DNA of 64,000 bases from Bacteroidota bacterium (GTDB lineage: Bacteria; Bacteroidota; Bacteroidia; Bacteroidales; Dysgonomonadaceae), in assembly GCA_023388315.1 (NCBI GenBank), contig JAEWGM010000041.1:34505-98504 (forward strand), given 5' to 3'. The translations under genes were made by a program, and so were the position numbers. The notes beneath the pieces are model-generated. The model saw only the letters and a program-made list of their open reading frames with translations, was not told the origin of the DNA and did no database searches. Below are positions 42,691-51,269 of this stretch, piece after piece (the first letter of the stretch is position 1; each line of letters begins with the position of its first letter).

Positions 42691-42780
42691 TCTTTATAAG
42701 ATGAAAAATAAAATTTTTTCATAGTTAAGGTTTTGGTTAAATTTCGGGAGTGGCTGTGAAGTTACCCCCGAATTTTTTTT
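42691..42780 (+). ncRNA. Candidate small RNA (~90 nt) with own promoter and terminator
   Basis: Predicted start near 42691, a consensus promoter immediately upstream, and an intrinsic terminator (ttcggg / cccgaa at 42743-42748 and 42767-42772, then eight T). The only frame inside is MKNKIFS (42701-42724), too short to judge. The next gene has its own promoter downstream, so this transcript does not appear to be its leader. I do not recognise a known RNA family. Confidence 0.5.
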
Positions 42781-42804
42781 ATGCAGTTTTAAATAACCAA
42801 AACA

Positions 42805-42836
42805 CTTCGTTTATTCGTGAAAAATCATTATTTTTG
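42805..42836 (+). promoter_or_regulatory. Promoter of the small membrane protein gene
   Basis: tatttttg (42829-42836) is exact; ttcg (42805-42808) is a 3/4 -33 match with 20-bp spacing. Transcription starts after the GTG at 42817, which rules that start out. Confidence 0.6.
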
Positions 42837-42861
42837 TCGAGTTGCAAAATTAATCAAATAT

Positions 42862-43326
42862 ATGGACTTCGGAGATATAATTTACTACCTGCTGCTTATA
42901 TTTTTTATGATATTGGGAATTTTTAATAATTCCAAAAAAAAGAAGGCCGAGCAACAGAGTCAAATACCAAAAACAGAGAGTGATTCACCCACTTTTGATT
43001 TTCCCAAGTTGCCGGAAACCATAAAAAACATCAACCGAAGAAAAACGCCACCGCCTGTTCCCGTTACAAAGCCGGAAACATACAAGCGCCCGCAGTTTCA
43101 ATCGTCTATGGATTTGGTAACCGATTTTGAAGGAGAATCGTCGCTAAAAGGTACCATTTTTGTGGATGAGGGAGATTTTGACAACATTTCTGTTTCAGAT
43201 CCCATTACATCTGCTGAAACATCCAATATAGTTCATCCGCTGATTAAAGATTTGCACCGCAACAACCGGATCAATGAAATGAGAAAGGGAATCATTTACG
43301 GAGAAATCCTTAAACCGAAATATTAA
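42862..43326 (+). CDS. Hypothetical membrane-anchored protein
   Basis: About 154 residues from ATG 42862. One hydrophobic N-terminal helix (DIIYYLLLIFFMILGIF) is followed by a Lys-rich cytoplasmic anchor and a Pro/Lys-rich, probably disordered region (TPPPVPVTKPETY). The C-terminal part (VHPLIKDLHRNNRINEMRKGIIYGEIL) looks folded and ends like an assembly or docking helix. It precedes the acetyl-CoA hydrolase gene by 24 bp and may share its transcript. I do not recognise the family; it resembles Bacteroidetes proteins annotated only as hypothetical. Confidence 0.7.
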   Translation: MDFGDIIYYLLLIFFMILGIFNNSKKKKAEQQSQIPKTESDSPTFDFPKLPETIKNINRRKTPPPVPVTKPETYKRPQFQSSMDLVTDFEGESSLKGTIFVDEGDFDNISVSDPITSAETSNIVHPLIKDLHRNNRINEMRKGIIYGEILKPKY

Positions 43327-43350
43327 TTATCAAAAAACAAAGTTTTACAC

Positions 43351-44838
43351 ATGGCATTAAAATTTATAAGTGCACAAGAAGCCGCTGCGCTCGTTAAAAA
43401 TAACGATAACGTTGGTTTCAGCGGTTTTACCCATGCCGGCTGCCCCAAAGTGGTTCCGGTGGAAATTGCTAAGCGTGCCGAAGAAGAACACGCAAAAGGA
43501 AACCCGTTTAAAATTGGTGTTTTCACCGGCGCATCAACCGGTGACGCGATTGACGGAGCGCTTTCCCGCGCAAAGGCCATAAAAATGCGCACACCGTATC
43601 AAACCAATAAATCGATGCGTGAAGCCATCAACAACTCCGAAGTTGCATTTTTTGATATGCACCTTTCGCAATTGGCGCAAGAAATCCGTTACGGATTTTT
43701 GGGAAACATTGATGTAGCGGTTATTGAAGCGTGCGATGTAACCGAAAACGGTGAAATTGTGCCCACCACTGGTGTGGGAATTACGCCCACCATTGCACGG
43801 TTGGCAAAAATTGTAATTGTGGAGCTTAATAAGCAGGTACCCACAAAACTGAGAGGAATTCACGATTTGTATGAATTGCAAGACCCGCCCAAACGCCGGG
43901 AAATTCCCATTTTTGAAGTGCAGAACAGAATCGGCTTGGAGTACGTGAAAGTTGATCCGGCTAAAATTTACGTGGTGGAAACAGACCGCGACGGCGATGG
44001 CGGTGGCTTTGCACCCGTGGATGAGGTTACTGCCAGAATTGGCGATAATGTGGCCGATTTTTTTGTAAGCGAAATTAAAGCCGGGCGCATACCGCACACG
44101 TTTTTACCCATTCAATCGGGAGTGGGGAATATTGCTAACGCGGTGCTGGCCTCAATGGGAAGCAACGATGGCATTCCACGTTTTGAAGTATATACCGAGG
44201 TGATTCAAGATGCCGTGATTGATATGATGCAAAAAGGCAACATTTCTTTTGCCAGCGGCTGTTCGTTAACCGTGAGCAACGAAGTGTTGCATCAATTCTA
44301 TAGCGACTTGGATTTCTTTAAACAAAAATTGGTGCTTCGCCCGTCGGAAATTTCCAACAATCCGGGTATCGCACGCCGCTTGGGAATTATCGCGCTCAAC
44401 ACGGCCATTGAAGTGGATATTTTTGGCAACGTGAACTCAACGCACGTAAACGGAACCAAAATGATGAACGGCATTGGCGGCTCGGGCGATTTCACGCGGA
44501 ATTCTTATCTGTCCATCTTCCTTACGCCATCGGTAGCCAAAAACGGCGCCATCAGTTGCATTGTACCAAAAGTTACGCACGAAGACCACAACGAGCATTC
44601 GGTGAAAATCATCGTTTCGGAATACGGCGTTGCCGACCTCAGAGGAAAATCGCCCAACCAACGTGCTCGCGAAATCATCGAAAAATGCGCGCATCCCGAT
44701 TATCGTCCGCTCTTGCACGAATACTTGAGCTTGGGTGTTAAAGGGCATATCCCGCAAGATTTATACACGTGTTTCGCGTTTCATCAAGCGCTAAACGAAA
44801 CAGGAACGATGATGAACGCAAGTTTCAAACGTCACTAA
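43351..44838 (+). CDS. Acetyl-CoA hydrolase/transferase family protein (succinyl-CoA:acetate type)
   Basis: A 495-residue class I CoA-transferase. Conserved regions: GFSGFTHAGCPKVVP at the N-terminus, GVGNIANAVLASM, the SGCSLTVSNE segment, and the C-terminal GIGGSGDFTRNSYL and EYGVADLRGKSP, which form the CoA pocket. The family includes succinyl-CoA:acetate CoA-transferase (Cat1/AarC/ScpC), used by fermentative Bacteroidetes to make acetate and ATP; this specificity is likely but not proven by sequence. It is followed by a strong terminator. Confidence 0.88.
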   Translation: MALKFISAQEAAALVKNNDNVGFSGFTHAGCPKVVPVEIAKRAEEEHAKGNPFKIGVFTGASTGDAIDGALSRAKAIKMRTPYQTNKSMREAINNSEVAFFDMHLSQLAQEIRYGFLGNIDVAVIEACDVTENGEIVPTTGVGITPTIARLAKIVIVELNKQVPTKLRGIHDLYELQDPPKRREIPIFEVQNRIGLEYVKVDPAKIYVVETDRDGDGGGFAPVDEVTARIGDNVADFFVSEIKAGRIPHTFLPIQSGVGNIANAVLASMGSNDGIPRFEVYTEVIQDAVIDMMQKGNISFASGCSLTVSNEVLHQFYSDLDFFKQKLVLRPSEISNNPGIARRLGIIALNTAIEVDIFGNVNSTHVNGTKMMNGIGGSGDFTRNSYLSIFLTPSVAKNGAISCIVPKVTHEDHNEHSVKIIVSEYGVADLRGKSPNQRAREIIEKCAHPDYRPLLHEYLSLGVKGHIPQDLYTCFAFHQALNETGTMMNASFKRH

Positions 44839-44860
44839 CGGATACGTTGTCATATACAAA

Positions 44861-44905
44861 AATCTTCCCGCGGCCAAATTAATAAATGGTTGCGGGATTT
44901 TTTTT
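44861..44905 (+). terminator. Intrinsic terminator
   Basis: tcccgcggcc / ggttgcggga (44866-44875, 44888-44897) stem and a T-run after the CoA-transferase gene. Confidence 0.8.
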
Positions 44906-44917
44906 GATGATTAACAA

Positions 44918-45493
44918 TTACACGTTCAAAATCAGGTTAATTTGTGTTTTTAATTCGGGCAACACCTCTTCTGCAAACCATTTGTTTTTTGCTTGCCAAA
45001 TATTGTTGCGTGGCGATGGGTGAGGCAACGGAAAATAGTTCGGTAAATAAGATTGATAATGCTTCACGGTATCGGTTAATGTGTTTTTCGCGCGCGAACC
45101 CAAATAATATTTTTGGGCATATTGACCCACCAATAAAGTGAGTTTCACATTCGTCATCAGTTCAAACAATTTCGGGTGCCACAAAGGCGCGCATTCCGGC
45201 CGAGGCGGCAAGTCGCCCGATTTTCCTCTTCCCGGATAGCAAAACCCCATGGGAATTAACGCGATTTTTTTTGGGTCGTAAAACGTTTCGTTATCCACAC
45301 CCATCCATCGGCGTAAATTGTCGCCGCTTTTGTCATTCCACGGAATGTGGGTTTGGTGCACAATTCTTCCCGGCGCTTGCCCGATAACCACAATTTTGCT
45401 CTCCGCGCTTGCCGAAACCACCGCATTCGCTCCCAACGGCAAGTATAGTTCGCAAAGCCTACAAGCGGCAATGTCTTGCAGCAATTTATCCAT
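44918..45493 (-). CDS. Uracil-DNA glycosylase family protein
   Basis: About 191 residues from ATG 45493, similar to uracil-DNA glycosylase superfamily members of family 4/5 type. IAACRLCELYLPLG holds the first cysteine pair, VVIGQAPGRIVH is motif 1 (normally GExPG with a Gly/Glu residue; here GQAPG), and LPHPSPRNN is the C-terminal HPSPRN motif. Another Cys lies in MGFCYPGRGKSGD. The substituted GQAPG fits the bacteria-specific uracil-DNA glycosylase-like group rather than the true family 4 enzymes. The start at 45493 is preferred; 45517 would overlap the upstream DUF488 gene. Confidence 0.8.
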   Translation of the reverse strand: MDKLLQDIAACRLCELYLPLGANAVVSASAESKIVVIGQAPGRIVHQTHIPWNDKSGDNLRRWMGVDNETFYDPKKIALIPMGFCYPGRGKSGDLPPRPECAPLWHPKLFELMTNVKLTLLVGQYAQKYYLGSRAKNTLTDTVKHYQSYLPNYFPLPHPSPRNNIWQAKNKWFAEEVLPELKTQINLILNV

Positions 45494-45500
45494 TAATTGG

Positions 45501-46028
45501 CTATTCTTTTTGCGCATACGAAAGCGTGTTTTGAGTTATATCGGCAGGTTTGGTGTAAGGATGTTCCTGCGCTTTGTCAACGTCCATAATATGCATCACA
45601 TTCCATCCGTTAAATTTCAGGTAATCCGAAACGAGCGAGCGGTGACATCGCCACCATACAGCTTCGGAGCACATGAAAGCCACTCTTTTACCCGATGCGA
45701 GCGCTTCAAGTCGCGCGGCGGCTTTTTTGAATTCATCGGTTTCCATGTAATCGGCGTATCCGCGAAAAGCCGCGTTGCGCCACGCAGTATTTTGCGAGTC
45801 GGGATGAGTTCTTCTGCGCCCGCCCAAATCGCGTAAGTGGATGTATTCTATGCCATTATCGCGTAACGAGTTTTCCAACACCTCTTTGTTGAATTGCGGG
45901 CAATGGCGCGAACCCGGATAACTCCTGATATCGGCAAGCAAATCGATTTTAAACGAAATAAGCATGGCGATAAACTCGGTTATGGGGTGGACCGAGTGGC
46001 CGATTGTCCAAATTTCTTTTGTTTTCAT
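45501..46028 (-). CDS. DUF488 family protein
   Basis: A 175-residue protein of DUF488. The start EIWTIGHSVHPITEF and the C-terminal CSEAVWWRCHRSLVSDYL (a characteristic Cys/His/Trp cluster) are typical. DUF488 proteins are small, of unknown role, and often next to DNA-repair genes, as here with the uracil-DNA glycosylase-like gene 7 bp downstream. The start is MKTKEIW at 46028; the longer frame to 46070 adds non-conserved residues. Confidence 0.85.
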   Translation of the reverse strand: MKTKEIWTIGHSVHPITEFIAMLISFKIDLLADIRSYPGSRHCPQFNKEVLENSLRDNGIEYIHLRDLGGRRRTHPDSQNTAWRNAAFRGYADYMETDEFKKAAARLEALASGKRVAFMCSEAVWWRCHRSLVSDYLKFNGWNVMHIMDVDKAQEHPYTKPADITQNTLSYAQKE

Positions 46029-46070
46029 TTTGCTTACTTTGGGGAAGAATGTTGTTTTTATCCAATACAA

Positions 46071-46108
46071 AAAACCGTCTGACTATGTGAGAAATCAGAC
46101 GGTTTTTC
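46071..46108. terminator. Bidirectional hairpin terminator
   Basis: accgtctga / tcagacggt (46074-46082, 46095-46103) with A/T runs on both sides, between the DUF488 and CsbD genes. Both genes run leftward, so the minus-strand CsbD transcript ends here. Confidence 0.7.
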
Positions 46109-46128
46109 TTATTTATGAAACAAATTGT

Positions 46129-46326
46129 TTATAGTTTGCTTAATTGATCGTCAAACCAGTTTCTTATTTCGTCTTTCGATTTACCGGTTTTTTCTTGCAG
46201 TCGGCCATAGAGTTCATCTTCTTTTCCTTCCACATAAAGCAAGTCGTCATCGGTAAGGTCGGCCCATTGTTGCTTGGCTTTTCCTTTTAATTCGTTCCAT
46301 TTTCCTTTAAATCTTAGTTCGTCCAT
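46129..46326 (-). CDS. CsbD-family stress protein
   Basis: A 65-residue protein of the CsbD fold: start MDELRFKGKWNELKGKAKQQWADLT and DLLYVEGKEDELYGRLQEK. CsbD/YjbJ proteins are very abundant general-stress proteins of unknown activity. The start 46326 is used because residues before it are not conserved. It is monocistronic, with a terminator downstream at 46071-46108. Confidence 0.88.
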   Translation of the reverse strand: MDELRFKGKWNELKGKAKQQWADLTDDDLLYVEGKEDELYGRLQEKTGKSKDEIRNWFDDQLSKL

Positions 46327-46476
46327 AATTATTCGTTTTTTAATCGGCACTCATTATCAAGTGCTATAATTAGAACCATTTAAAAGATTGTTTTGTTCTA
46401 TGAAAACCGACATAGTTGCATTTATTAATGTTTTTGATAAATTTTTAGGATATATGCTGTTTCCGCATAAATCATG

Positions 46477-46484
46477 TATCTTTG
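46477..46484 (+). promoter_or_regulatory. Bacteroidetes -7 box for nspC
   Basis: tatctttg, exact, 26 bp before the ATG; no exact -33 box. Confidence 0.5.
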
Positions 46485-46509
46485 AATATAAAACAAACAG
46501 TTGTAAAAA

Positions 46510-47652
46510 ATGATAGATATTACCCAAATTCCTTCCCCGTGTTATGTGATGGAAGAGGCCTTATTGAGAAAAAACCTGGCATTGATTAAATCGGTGAAAG
46601 ACCGTGCCGGAGTGGAAATTATTCTCGCGTTTAAAGCCTTTGCTTTATGGAAATCGTTCCCGATAATACGAGAATACATTGAGCATTCCACGGCAAGTTC
46701 CGTTGCCGAAGCGCAGCTTGCTTTTGAAGAAATGGGAAATCCGGCGCACACTTACGCGCCATCGTACACCGATGAAGATTTCCCGGTTTTCATGAAATAC
46801 AGCAGCCATATAACATTTAATTCGTTGTCGCAATTTCATCGGTTTTATCCGCAAATACAGGCATCGGGTAAAAATATTCAATGCGGGGTGCGCATCAATC
46901 CCGAGTTTTCGGTGGTGGAAACAGATTTGTATAACCCCAGCGCGCCGGGTTCACGATTGGGCGTGACGGCGAAAAATATCGGCAAGCGCTTACCCTATGG
47001 CATTTCCGGCTTGCATTTGCATAATCTATGCGAAAACAATTCCTTCGACTTGGAAAAAACGCTGGAGGCGGTGGAGCAAAAATTCGGACACTTGCTTTCT
47101 CAAGTTGAATGGCTCAATTTGGGCGGCGGCCATTTAATGACGCACAAGGATTACGATACGGAGCACCTCATACAGCTTTTACTTCGCTTCAAATCGCGTT
47201 ATCCGCATCTTCACATTATTATGGAGCCCGGCAGCGCCTTCGCGTGGCAGACGGGCGTGTTGGTTTCCACCGTTGCCGATATTGTGGAGAACGACGGTGT
47301 GAAAACAGCCATGCTCAATGTTTCTTTCGCCTGCCATATGCCCGATTGTTTGGAAATGCCGTACAAACCGCACATTCGCGGCGCTTATCACGAACCAGTT
47401 GAGGGCAAGCCCACGTACCGGATGGGCGGCAATAGTTGCCTGAGTGGTGATTTTATGGGCGATTGGTCTTTTGACGAGCCTCTTAAAGTGGGCGACCGCA
47501 TCGTTTTTGAAGATATGATACACTACACCATTGTGAAAACAACTATGTTCAACGGTGTATCGCATCCGTCCATTGGCCTTTGGACTGCCGATAATAAATT
47601 TAAATTGTACAAAGAATTTGGGTACAACGATTACAAAAACAGAATGAGTTAA
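46510..47652 (+). CDS. nspC: Carboxynorspermidine decarboxylase
   Basis: A 380-residue fold-type III PLP enzyme. The PLP lysine is in ILAFKAFALWK, and further blocks (GVRINPEF, YGISGLHLHNLCEN, LNLGGGHLMTH, IMEPGSAFAW, GNSCLSGDFMGDW) match NspC rather than diaminopimelate decarboxylase. NspC decarboxylates carboxynorspermidine or carboxyspermidine in the polyamine pathway used by Bacteroidetes. The partner carboxynorspermidine synthase (dehydrogenase) is not in the window. Confidence 0.88.
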   Translation: MIDITQIPSPCYVMEEALLRKNLALIKSVKDRAGVEIILAFKAFALWKSFPIIREYIEHSTASSVAEAQLAFEEMGNPAHTYAPSYTDEDFPVFMKYSSHITFNSLSQFHRFYPQIQASGKNIQCGVRINPEFSVVETDLYNPSAPGSRLGVTAKNIGKRLPYGISGLHLHNLCENNSFDLEKTLEAVEQKFGHLLSQVEWLNLGGGHLMTHKDYDTEHLIQLLLRFKSRYPHLHIIMEPGSAFAWQTGVLVSTVADIVENDGVKTAMLNVSFACHMPDCLEMPYKPHIRGAYHEPVEGKPTYRMGGNSCLSGDFMGDWSFDEPLKVGDRIVFEDMIHYTIVKTTMFNGVSHPSIGLWTADNKFKLYKEFGYNDYKNRMS

Positions 47653-47779
47653 ATGAGAGATTAAAAATATTTTTTGGTATTTTCTTAAACAATTTAAGCT
47701 ATAATGACGTTTAAAGAGGAAAGAAAATTAATTTTCTTACAAACTATACGAATTATTAACTACTAAAAAATTATTTATT

Positions 47780-48025
47780 ATGGGATGGTTATGGTGGATT
47801 ATCATTGGAGCGGTAGCCGGATGGCTCGCAGGTAATTTAATGAGAGGTGGAGGTTTTGGCCTTCTGGTAAACATTATTGTAGGAATCATTGGTGGTGTCA
47901 TCGGTGGTTGGGTATTCGGTTTGCTTGGCATTGGCACAGGCGGCGGAATCATTGGTAGCCTTATCACGGCCGTAGTTGGCGCGGTGTTGCTGCTATGGAT
48001 TATCTCTCTGTTCCGGCGGGCTTAG
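47780..48025 (+). CDS. GlsB/YeaQ/YmgE family membrane stress protein
   Basis: An 81-residue protein with three hydrophobic segments rich in Gly (MGWLWWIIIGAVAGWLAG, VNIIVGIIGGVIGGWVFGLL, GSLITAVVGAVLLLWII). This is the GlsB/transglycosylase-associated family of small membrane proteins, often stress induced. It is preceded by a 127-bp gap and followed by a terminator. Confidence 0.9.
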   Translation: MGWLWWIIIGAVAGWLAGNLMRGGGFGLLVNIIVGIIGGVIGGWVFGLLGIGTGGGIIGSLITAVVGAVLLLWIISLFRRA

Positions 48026-48050
48026 CTTTGCTCTAACGAAATGATTATAG

Positions 48051-48087
48051 AAAATCGGTGTTGTTGCAAAACTTCACCGATTTTTTA
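48051..48087 (+). terminator. Intrinsic terminator of the glsB-like gene
   Basis: aaatcggtg / caccgattt stem (48052-48060, 48075-48083) with a T-run, ending directly before the nadD promoter. Confidence 0.75.
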
Positions 48088-48088
48088 T

Positions 48089-48096
48089 TATTTTTG
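48089..48096 (+). promoter_or_regulatory. Bacteroidetes -7 box for nadD
   Basis: tatttttg exact; the ATG at 48103 is only 6 bp beyond it, so the transcript may be leaderless or nearly so. Confidence 0.5.
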
Positions 48097-48102
48097 CCTG
48101 CT

Positions 48103-48693
48103 ATGAAACCGACAAAAAAGCAAATTGGCATCTTTTCCGGATCGTTCAACCCCATTCACGTGGGTCATCTTGTTTTGGCTAATTACATCAAGGAATTTAC
48201 CTATTTAGATGAAGTGTGGTTTGTGGTTACGCCTCACAATCCGTTGAAAGACGCGGAAAATTTGTTAGATGACGAGCTGCGTTTGCAGATGGCTTCATTG
48301 GCACTCGACAATTATGAAGGCCTGCGCGTTTCCGATATCGAGTTTTCCATGCCTCGCCCATCTTACACCATAAACACGTTGACAAAATTGAGAGAAACAC
48401 ACCCCGATAAAGAGTTTACCTTGATTATCGGTGGCGATAATTGGACACGGTTTAGCAGATGGAAAGAATATGAGCGCATTCTGCAAGAGTTTAAAATACT
48501 GATTTACCCTCGATTAGGAAGTGAAATTGTGGTGCCCGAGGAATATAGCGAGACGGTTGGCGCAGTAAAAGCGCCCATTGTTGAAATATCGTCCACCTTT
48601 ATCCGCAACAGCATAAAAGAGGGGAAAAACGTGAGAGCGTTTGTTCCCGAAAAAGTGTATGATTTTATACAGGAGAAGGGATTGTATAGGTGA
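48103..48693 (+). CDS. nadD: Nicotinate-nucleotide adenylyltransferase
   Basis: A 196-residue nucleotidyltransferase: GIFSGSFNPIHVGHL (the GSFNPxHxGH motif), FTLIIGGDNW in the middle and ISSTFIRNSIKEG, the ISSTxIR motif, near the end. It makes deamido-NAD from nicotinate mononucleotide and ATP. The ATG at 48103 is used because an upstream frame from 48058 runs through the preceding terminator. Confidence 0.92.
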   Translation: MKPTKKQIGIFSGSFNPIHVGHLVLANYIKEFTYLDEVWFVVTPHNPLKDAENLLDDELRLQMASLALDNYEGLRVSDIEFSMPRPSYTINTLTKLRETHPDKEFTLIIGGDNWTRFSRWKEYERILQEFKILIYPRLGSEIVVPEEYSETVGAVKAPIVEISSTFIRNSIKEGKNVRAFVPEKVYDFIQEKGLYR

Positions 48694-49041
48694 TGGGGGG
48701 TGAAGTCGGAAGATCGAAGTCCGAAGTCCGATGATGGGTGCGGGGTGCTGGGTGTCAGAAGTTCGAAGCCCGAAGCCCGCGAATGAAGGCAGATGTCTAA
48801 TTCTCCCGTGACGAGCCGGGATGTTATGCTCTCTAATTCGGGCAGAAAACCCGATTTAATTCAGCCCAACGCAGCACGTGGGGGGTGAAAATAACTCATC
48901 AAAGGGGCGGGCTGTAAGCCCAACTTAATTGTTACGCTGCCTTATTCAGGGCAAAATAGTAGTCGGTAAATATAAATCCAATCTGCATGTGGCTGAATTG
49001 AGCTACCGCTTTGTGACGACAAAAAAATTAAAAAAGCCCTT
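48694..49041. repeat. Intergenic gap with degenerate tandem repeat and hairpins
   Basis: No gene seen. gaagtccgaagtccg/gaagcccgaagcccg units occupy about 48705-48780, and hairpins such as gggctgtaagccc (about 48909) follow. A frame at 48929-49186 runs antisense into the TPR gene and has no support. Confidence 0.5.
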
Positions 49042-51261
49042 CTATTTCATCTCATCATATCGTATTTTATCCAAAATAATGGGCAAAATATCCGTGTCCA
49101 CTCCGGCTTCTTCCAATTCGTCGCTGTCATCGAAAAGCATCGTTTTAAACGCGTTGAAACTGCCCGCGTTTTTCAACGATTGTTGATACAACTCCACCGC
49201 TTTTTTCGCGTTCTCCAAACAGAGTTCCACGTGCCCCGCGTTAAGAAAATCGTGCGCGTTGGGCGCGTTCTCTAAAATGCGCGCGTAATATTTCTGTGCC
49301 ACATCAAATTTTCGTGACAAAAACGCGCACCAAGCAATGGAACGCCACGCTCGGCGGTTGTTGCTATCGAGCAAATCCACTTTAAAGTAATAGTTTAGCG
49401 CTTCGTCGTATTGTTTTAATTCTAAGTAGCAATGGCCGATGTTTAATTGAATATTTAAGTCATCGGGGCGGATGTTTTCAAGTCGTCGATAATACTCCAG
49501 CGCCTGTTGAGGTTGCTTAAGCACCCGATGACTGTGCGCGATGCGCCCCAACACCCACGTGTTGTTTTCTTCAATTAAATCGGCGTGCAAATAGGCCTGC
49601 AGCGCTTCGCGCATATTACCCAGCATTTGGTGACAATACCCGATTTTTTGCCATACTTCGCTTCCCGATTTTTTTATGTCGGACAACATCGTATAGGCGT
49701 CCAGCGCTTCAGGGAAATTGTTTTTCTCAAAATAATACAATGCGATGCGTTCCAGATTGTTAGGTTGCAGCACAATGGGGTGAAACGCTTCAATGGTGTG
49801 GTAGTTGAGCGGAAGCTCAAAAATATCGGTAAAATCTTTGTGTCGCGGATAAAGCTTGAAAAACCGGTATAAATCCTGAATGTATTGTTTTATGGCGGCC
49901 TCTTCCTTATGGTGCGGATTGAGCGTAAATTCCTCCTCTTGCATTTTCTTTATTTCATCACCCTCGGCGCTAAGTTGCGAAATCATCATCTTACGATATT
50001 CTTCGGGCATCATCATCATACTGAAGCAGAAAGAGTATTTATCGGAATTGCAAATAAGAGTGGATTCCAGCATCGCACCGATGAGCGATTTACCTTCCGC
50101 GGCATTGCTAAACAATTGCTGTATTTGGCTGTGTTGCGGGTTGAAAGGTAAGAACCAATTGCTCATTTCGTTAAAAAACGGATACGATTTCAAATTGGAA
50201 AAAGTGGAGTGAAACACATCGGCGCCTTCCATTTGCATATCGGAAAACTGTTGTAGCTTGTCGGTCAACCCACTGTCATCCAGAATCTTTTGCCATTCCG
50301 GGTTTTTGTCTTCAATCCCGCTTTCGCCCAGCCATTCGTCTATGTTAATTTTTTTGCCAATCATTGGGCTCAACTTCATCATTTCGGGGAGAAGTTCTTC
50401 CTGCAGCTTTTTGGTGATTTTCTCCGTTTCATGTGCCTGAATATAAGCGATAATGGCCGAAATAAAGCGTCGGCTGAAAACTACGTCGTCCGACAAAAGT
50501 TTCAAACGGTTGATGCTTTCGGGGTACAAACGCCATCGGGAATTGTATTTCTGAAAAATGGGGATTAACCCAATGATGGCGCGAATGGCAAGCTCCGGCT
50601 CTTGATTGCGGCAGACATCGAGCAGGAAATCAATTTTTTTCGCGTCGAAACGCTGCAGCAGATTCATGGTGACCGCGGCAAGCAGCATGGCTTTGTCCGA
50701 CACGGGAATGACGGGCTCATTTATGAAATCGTGCAACGATGCGATAAAATCATCTTTGGCGCGTGGCGAGGCAAACACGGCATAAAACATATCTTGTACC
50801 GTGTTTTCGTGCGCCGTTGTGTTTTGCTTTAAGCGTGCTTGTTTTTCGTCTCCTTCATCGAGCAACCCGATGAAAGAAAACGTATCGGCTTGTTTTGAAA
50901 TGGTTTCTTTGTAATCGGTGAGCGACAAGGGCGCGCGCACGTTTTGAAGGCGTTTTTTATCGAAATAAACCGATGAACTGCTTTGCTCCAACAGCTGCTC
51001 GGCGGTATCCTCCGAAAGGTTGTATAGGTTGCGTAAAAGTTGGTTGTAAATGGTTTGTTGTTCCGGATCTTTCTTTCCCTCAATAAAATAATGCAGCATA
51101 TATTGGTAGTTGGTTTCCAACTCCGTGAGTTTTTCTGAAATAACCCAGTTTTGCTGCGTGGCGGTGAATTCTTTTAGGGCATCGATGGCGTTTTTCAATC
51201 GTTTTTCTTCAATATGACGATGAATTTGCGCAAGTTTCTTATTTATTTCGGGTGAATCCAT
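49042..51261 (-). CDS. Tetratricopeptide-repeat protein
   Basis: A 739-residue cytoplasmic protein. The last ~220 residues consist of TPR units (EALDAYTMLSDIKKSGSEVWQKIGYCH, ALQAYLHADLIEENN, ALEYYRRLENIRPDDLNIQLNIGHCYLELKQY, ALNYYFKVDLLDSNNRRAWRSIAWC) spaced at about 34 residues. The first ~500 residues are helical and poorly conserved, with no membrane segment or signal peptide. Likely a scaffold; function unknown. It is the last gene of a leftward operon whose first genes encode DUF4922, SerB and a USP-like protein (gaps 8, 16 and 15 bp). Confidence 0.8.
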   Translation of the reverse strand: MDSPEINKKLAQIHRHIEEKRLKNAIDALKEFTATQQNWVISEKLTELETNYQYMLHYFIEGKKDPEQQTIYNQLLRNLYNLSEDTAEQLLEQSSSSVYFDKKRLQNVRAPLSLTDYKETISKQADTFSFIGLLDEGDEKQARLKQNTTAHENTVQDMFYAVFASPRAKDDFIASLHDFINEPVIPVSDKAMLLAAVTMNLLQRFDAKKIDFLLDVCRNQEPELAIRAIIGLIPIFQKYNSRWRLYPESINRLKLLSDDVVFSRRFISAIIAYIQAHETEKITKKLQEELLPEMMKLSPMIGKKINIDEWLGESGIEDKNPEWQKILDDSGLTDKLQQFSDMQMEGADVFHSTFSNLKSYPFFNEMSNWFLPFNPQHSQIQQLFSNAAEGKSLIGAMLESTLICNSDKYSFCFSMMMMPEEYRKMMISQLSAEGDEIKKMQEEEFTLNPHHKEEAAIKQYIQDLYRFFKLYPRHKDFTDIFELPLNYHTIEAFHPIVLQPNNLERIALYYFEKNNFPEALDAYTMLSDIKKSGSEVWQKIGYCHQMLGNMREALQAYLHADLIEENNTWVLGRIAHSHRVLKQPQQALEYYRRLENIRPDDLNIQLNIGHCYLELKQYDEALNYYFKVDLLDSNNRRAWRSIAWCAFLSRKFDVAQKYYARILENAPNAHDFLNAGHVELCLENAKKAVELYQQSLKNAGSFNAFKTMLFDDSDELEEAGVDTDILPIILDKIRYDEMK

Positions 51262-51269
51262 ACTTCATT

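Noticed and set aside
42701..42724. Seven-codon leader peptide (MKNKIFS) and attenuator
   Set aside because: No codon run for a regulating amino acid, and the next gene has its own promoter, so an attenuation model has no support; recorded only as part of the sRNA candidate.
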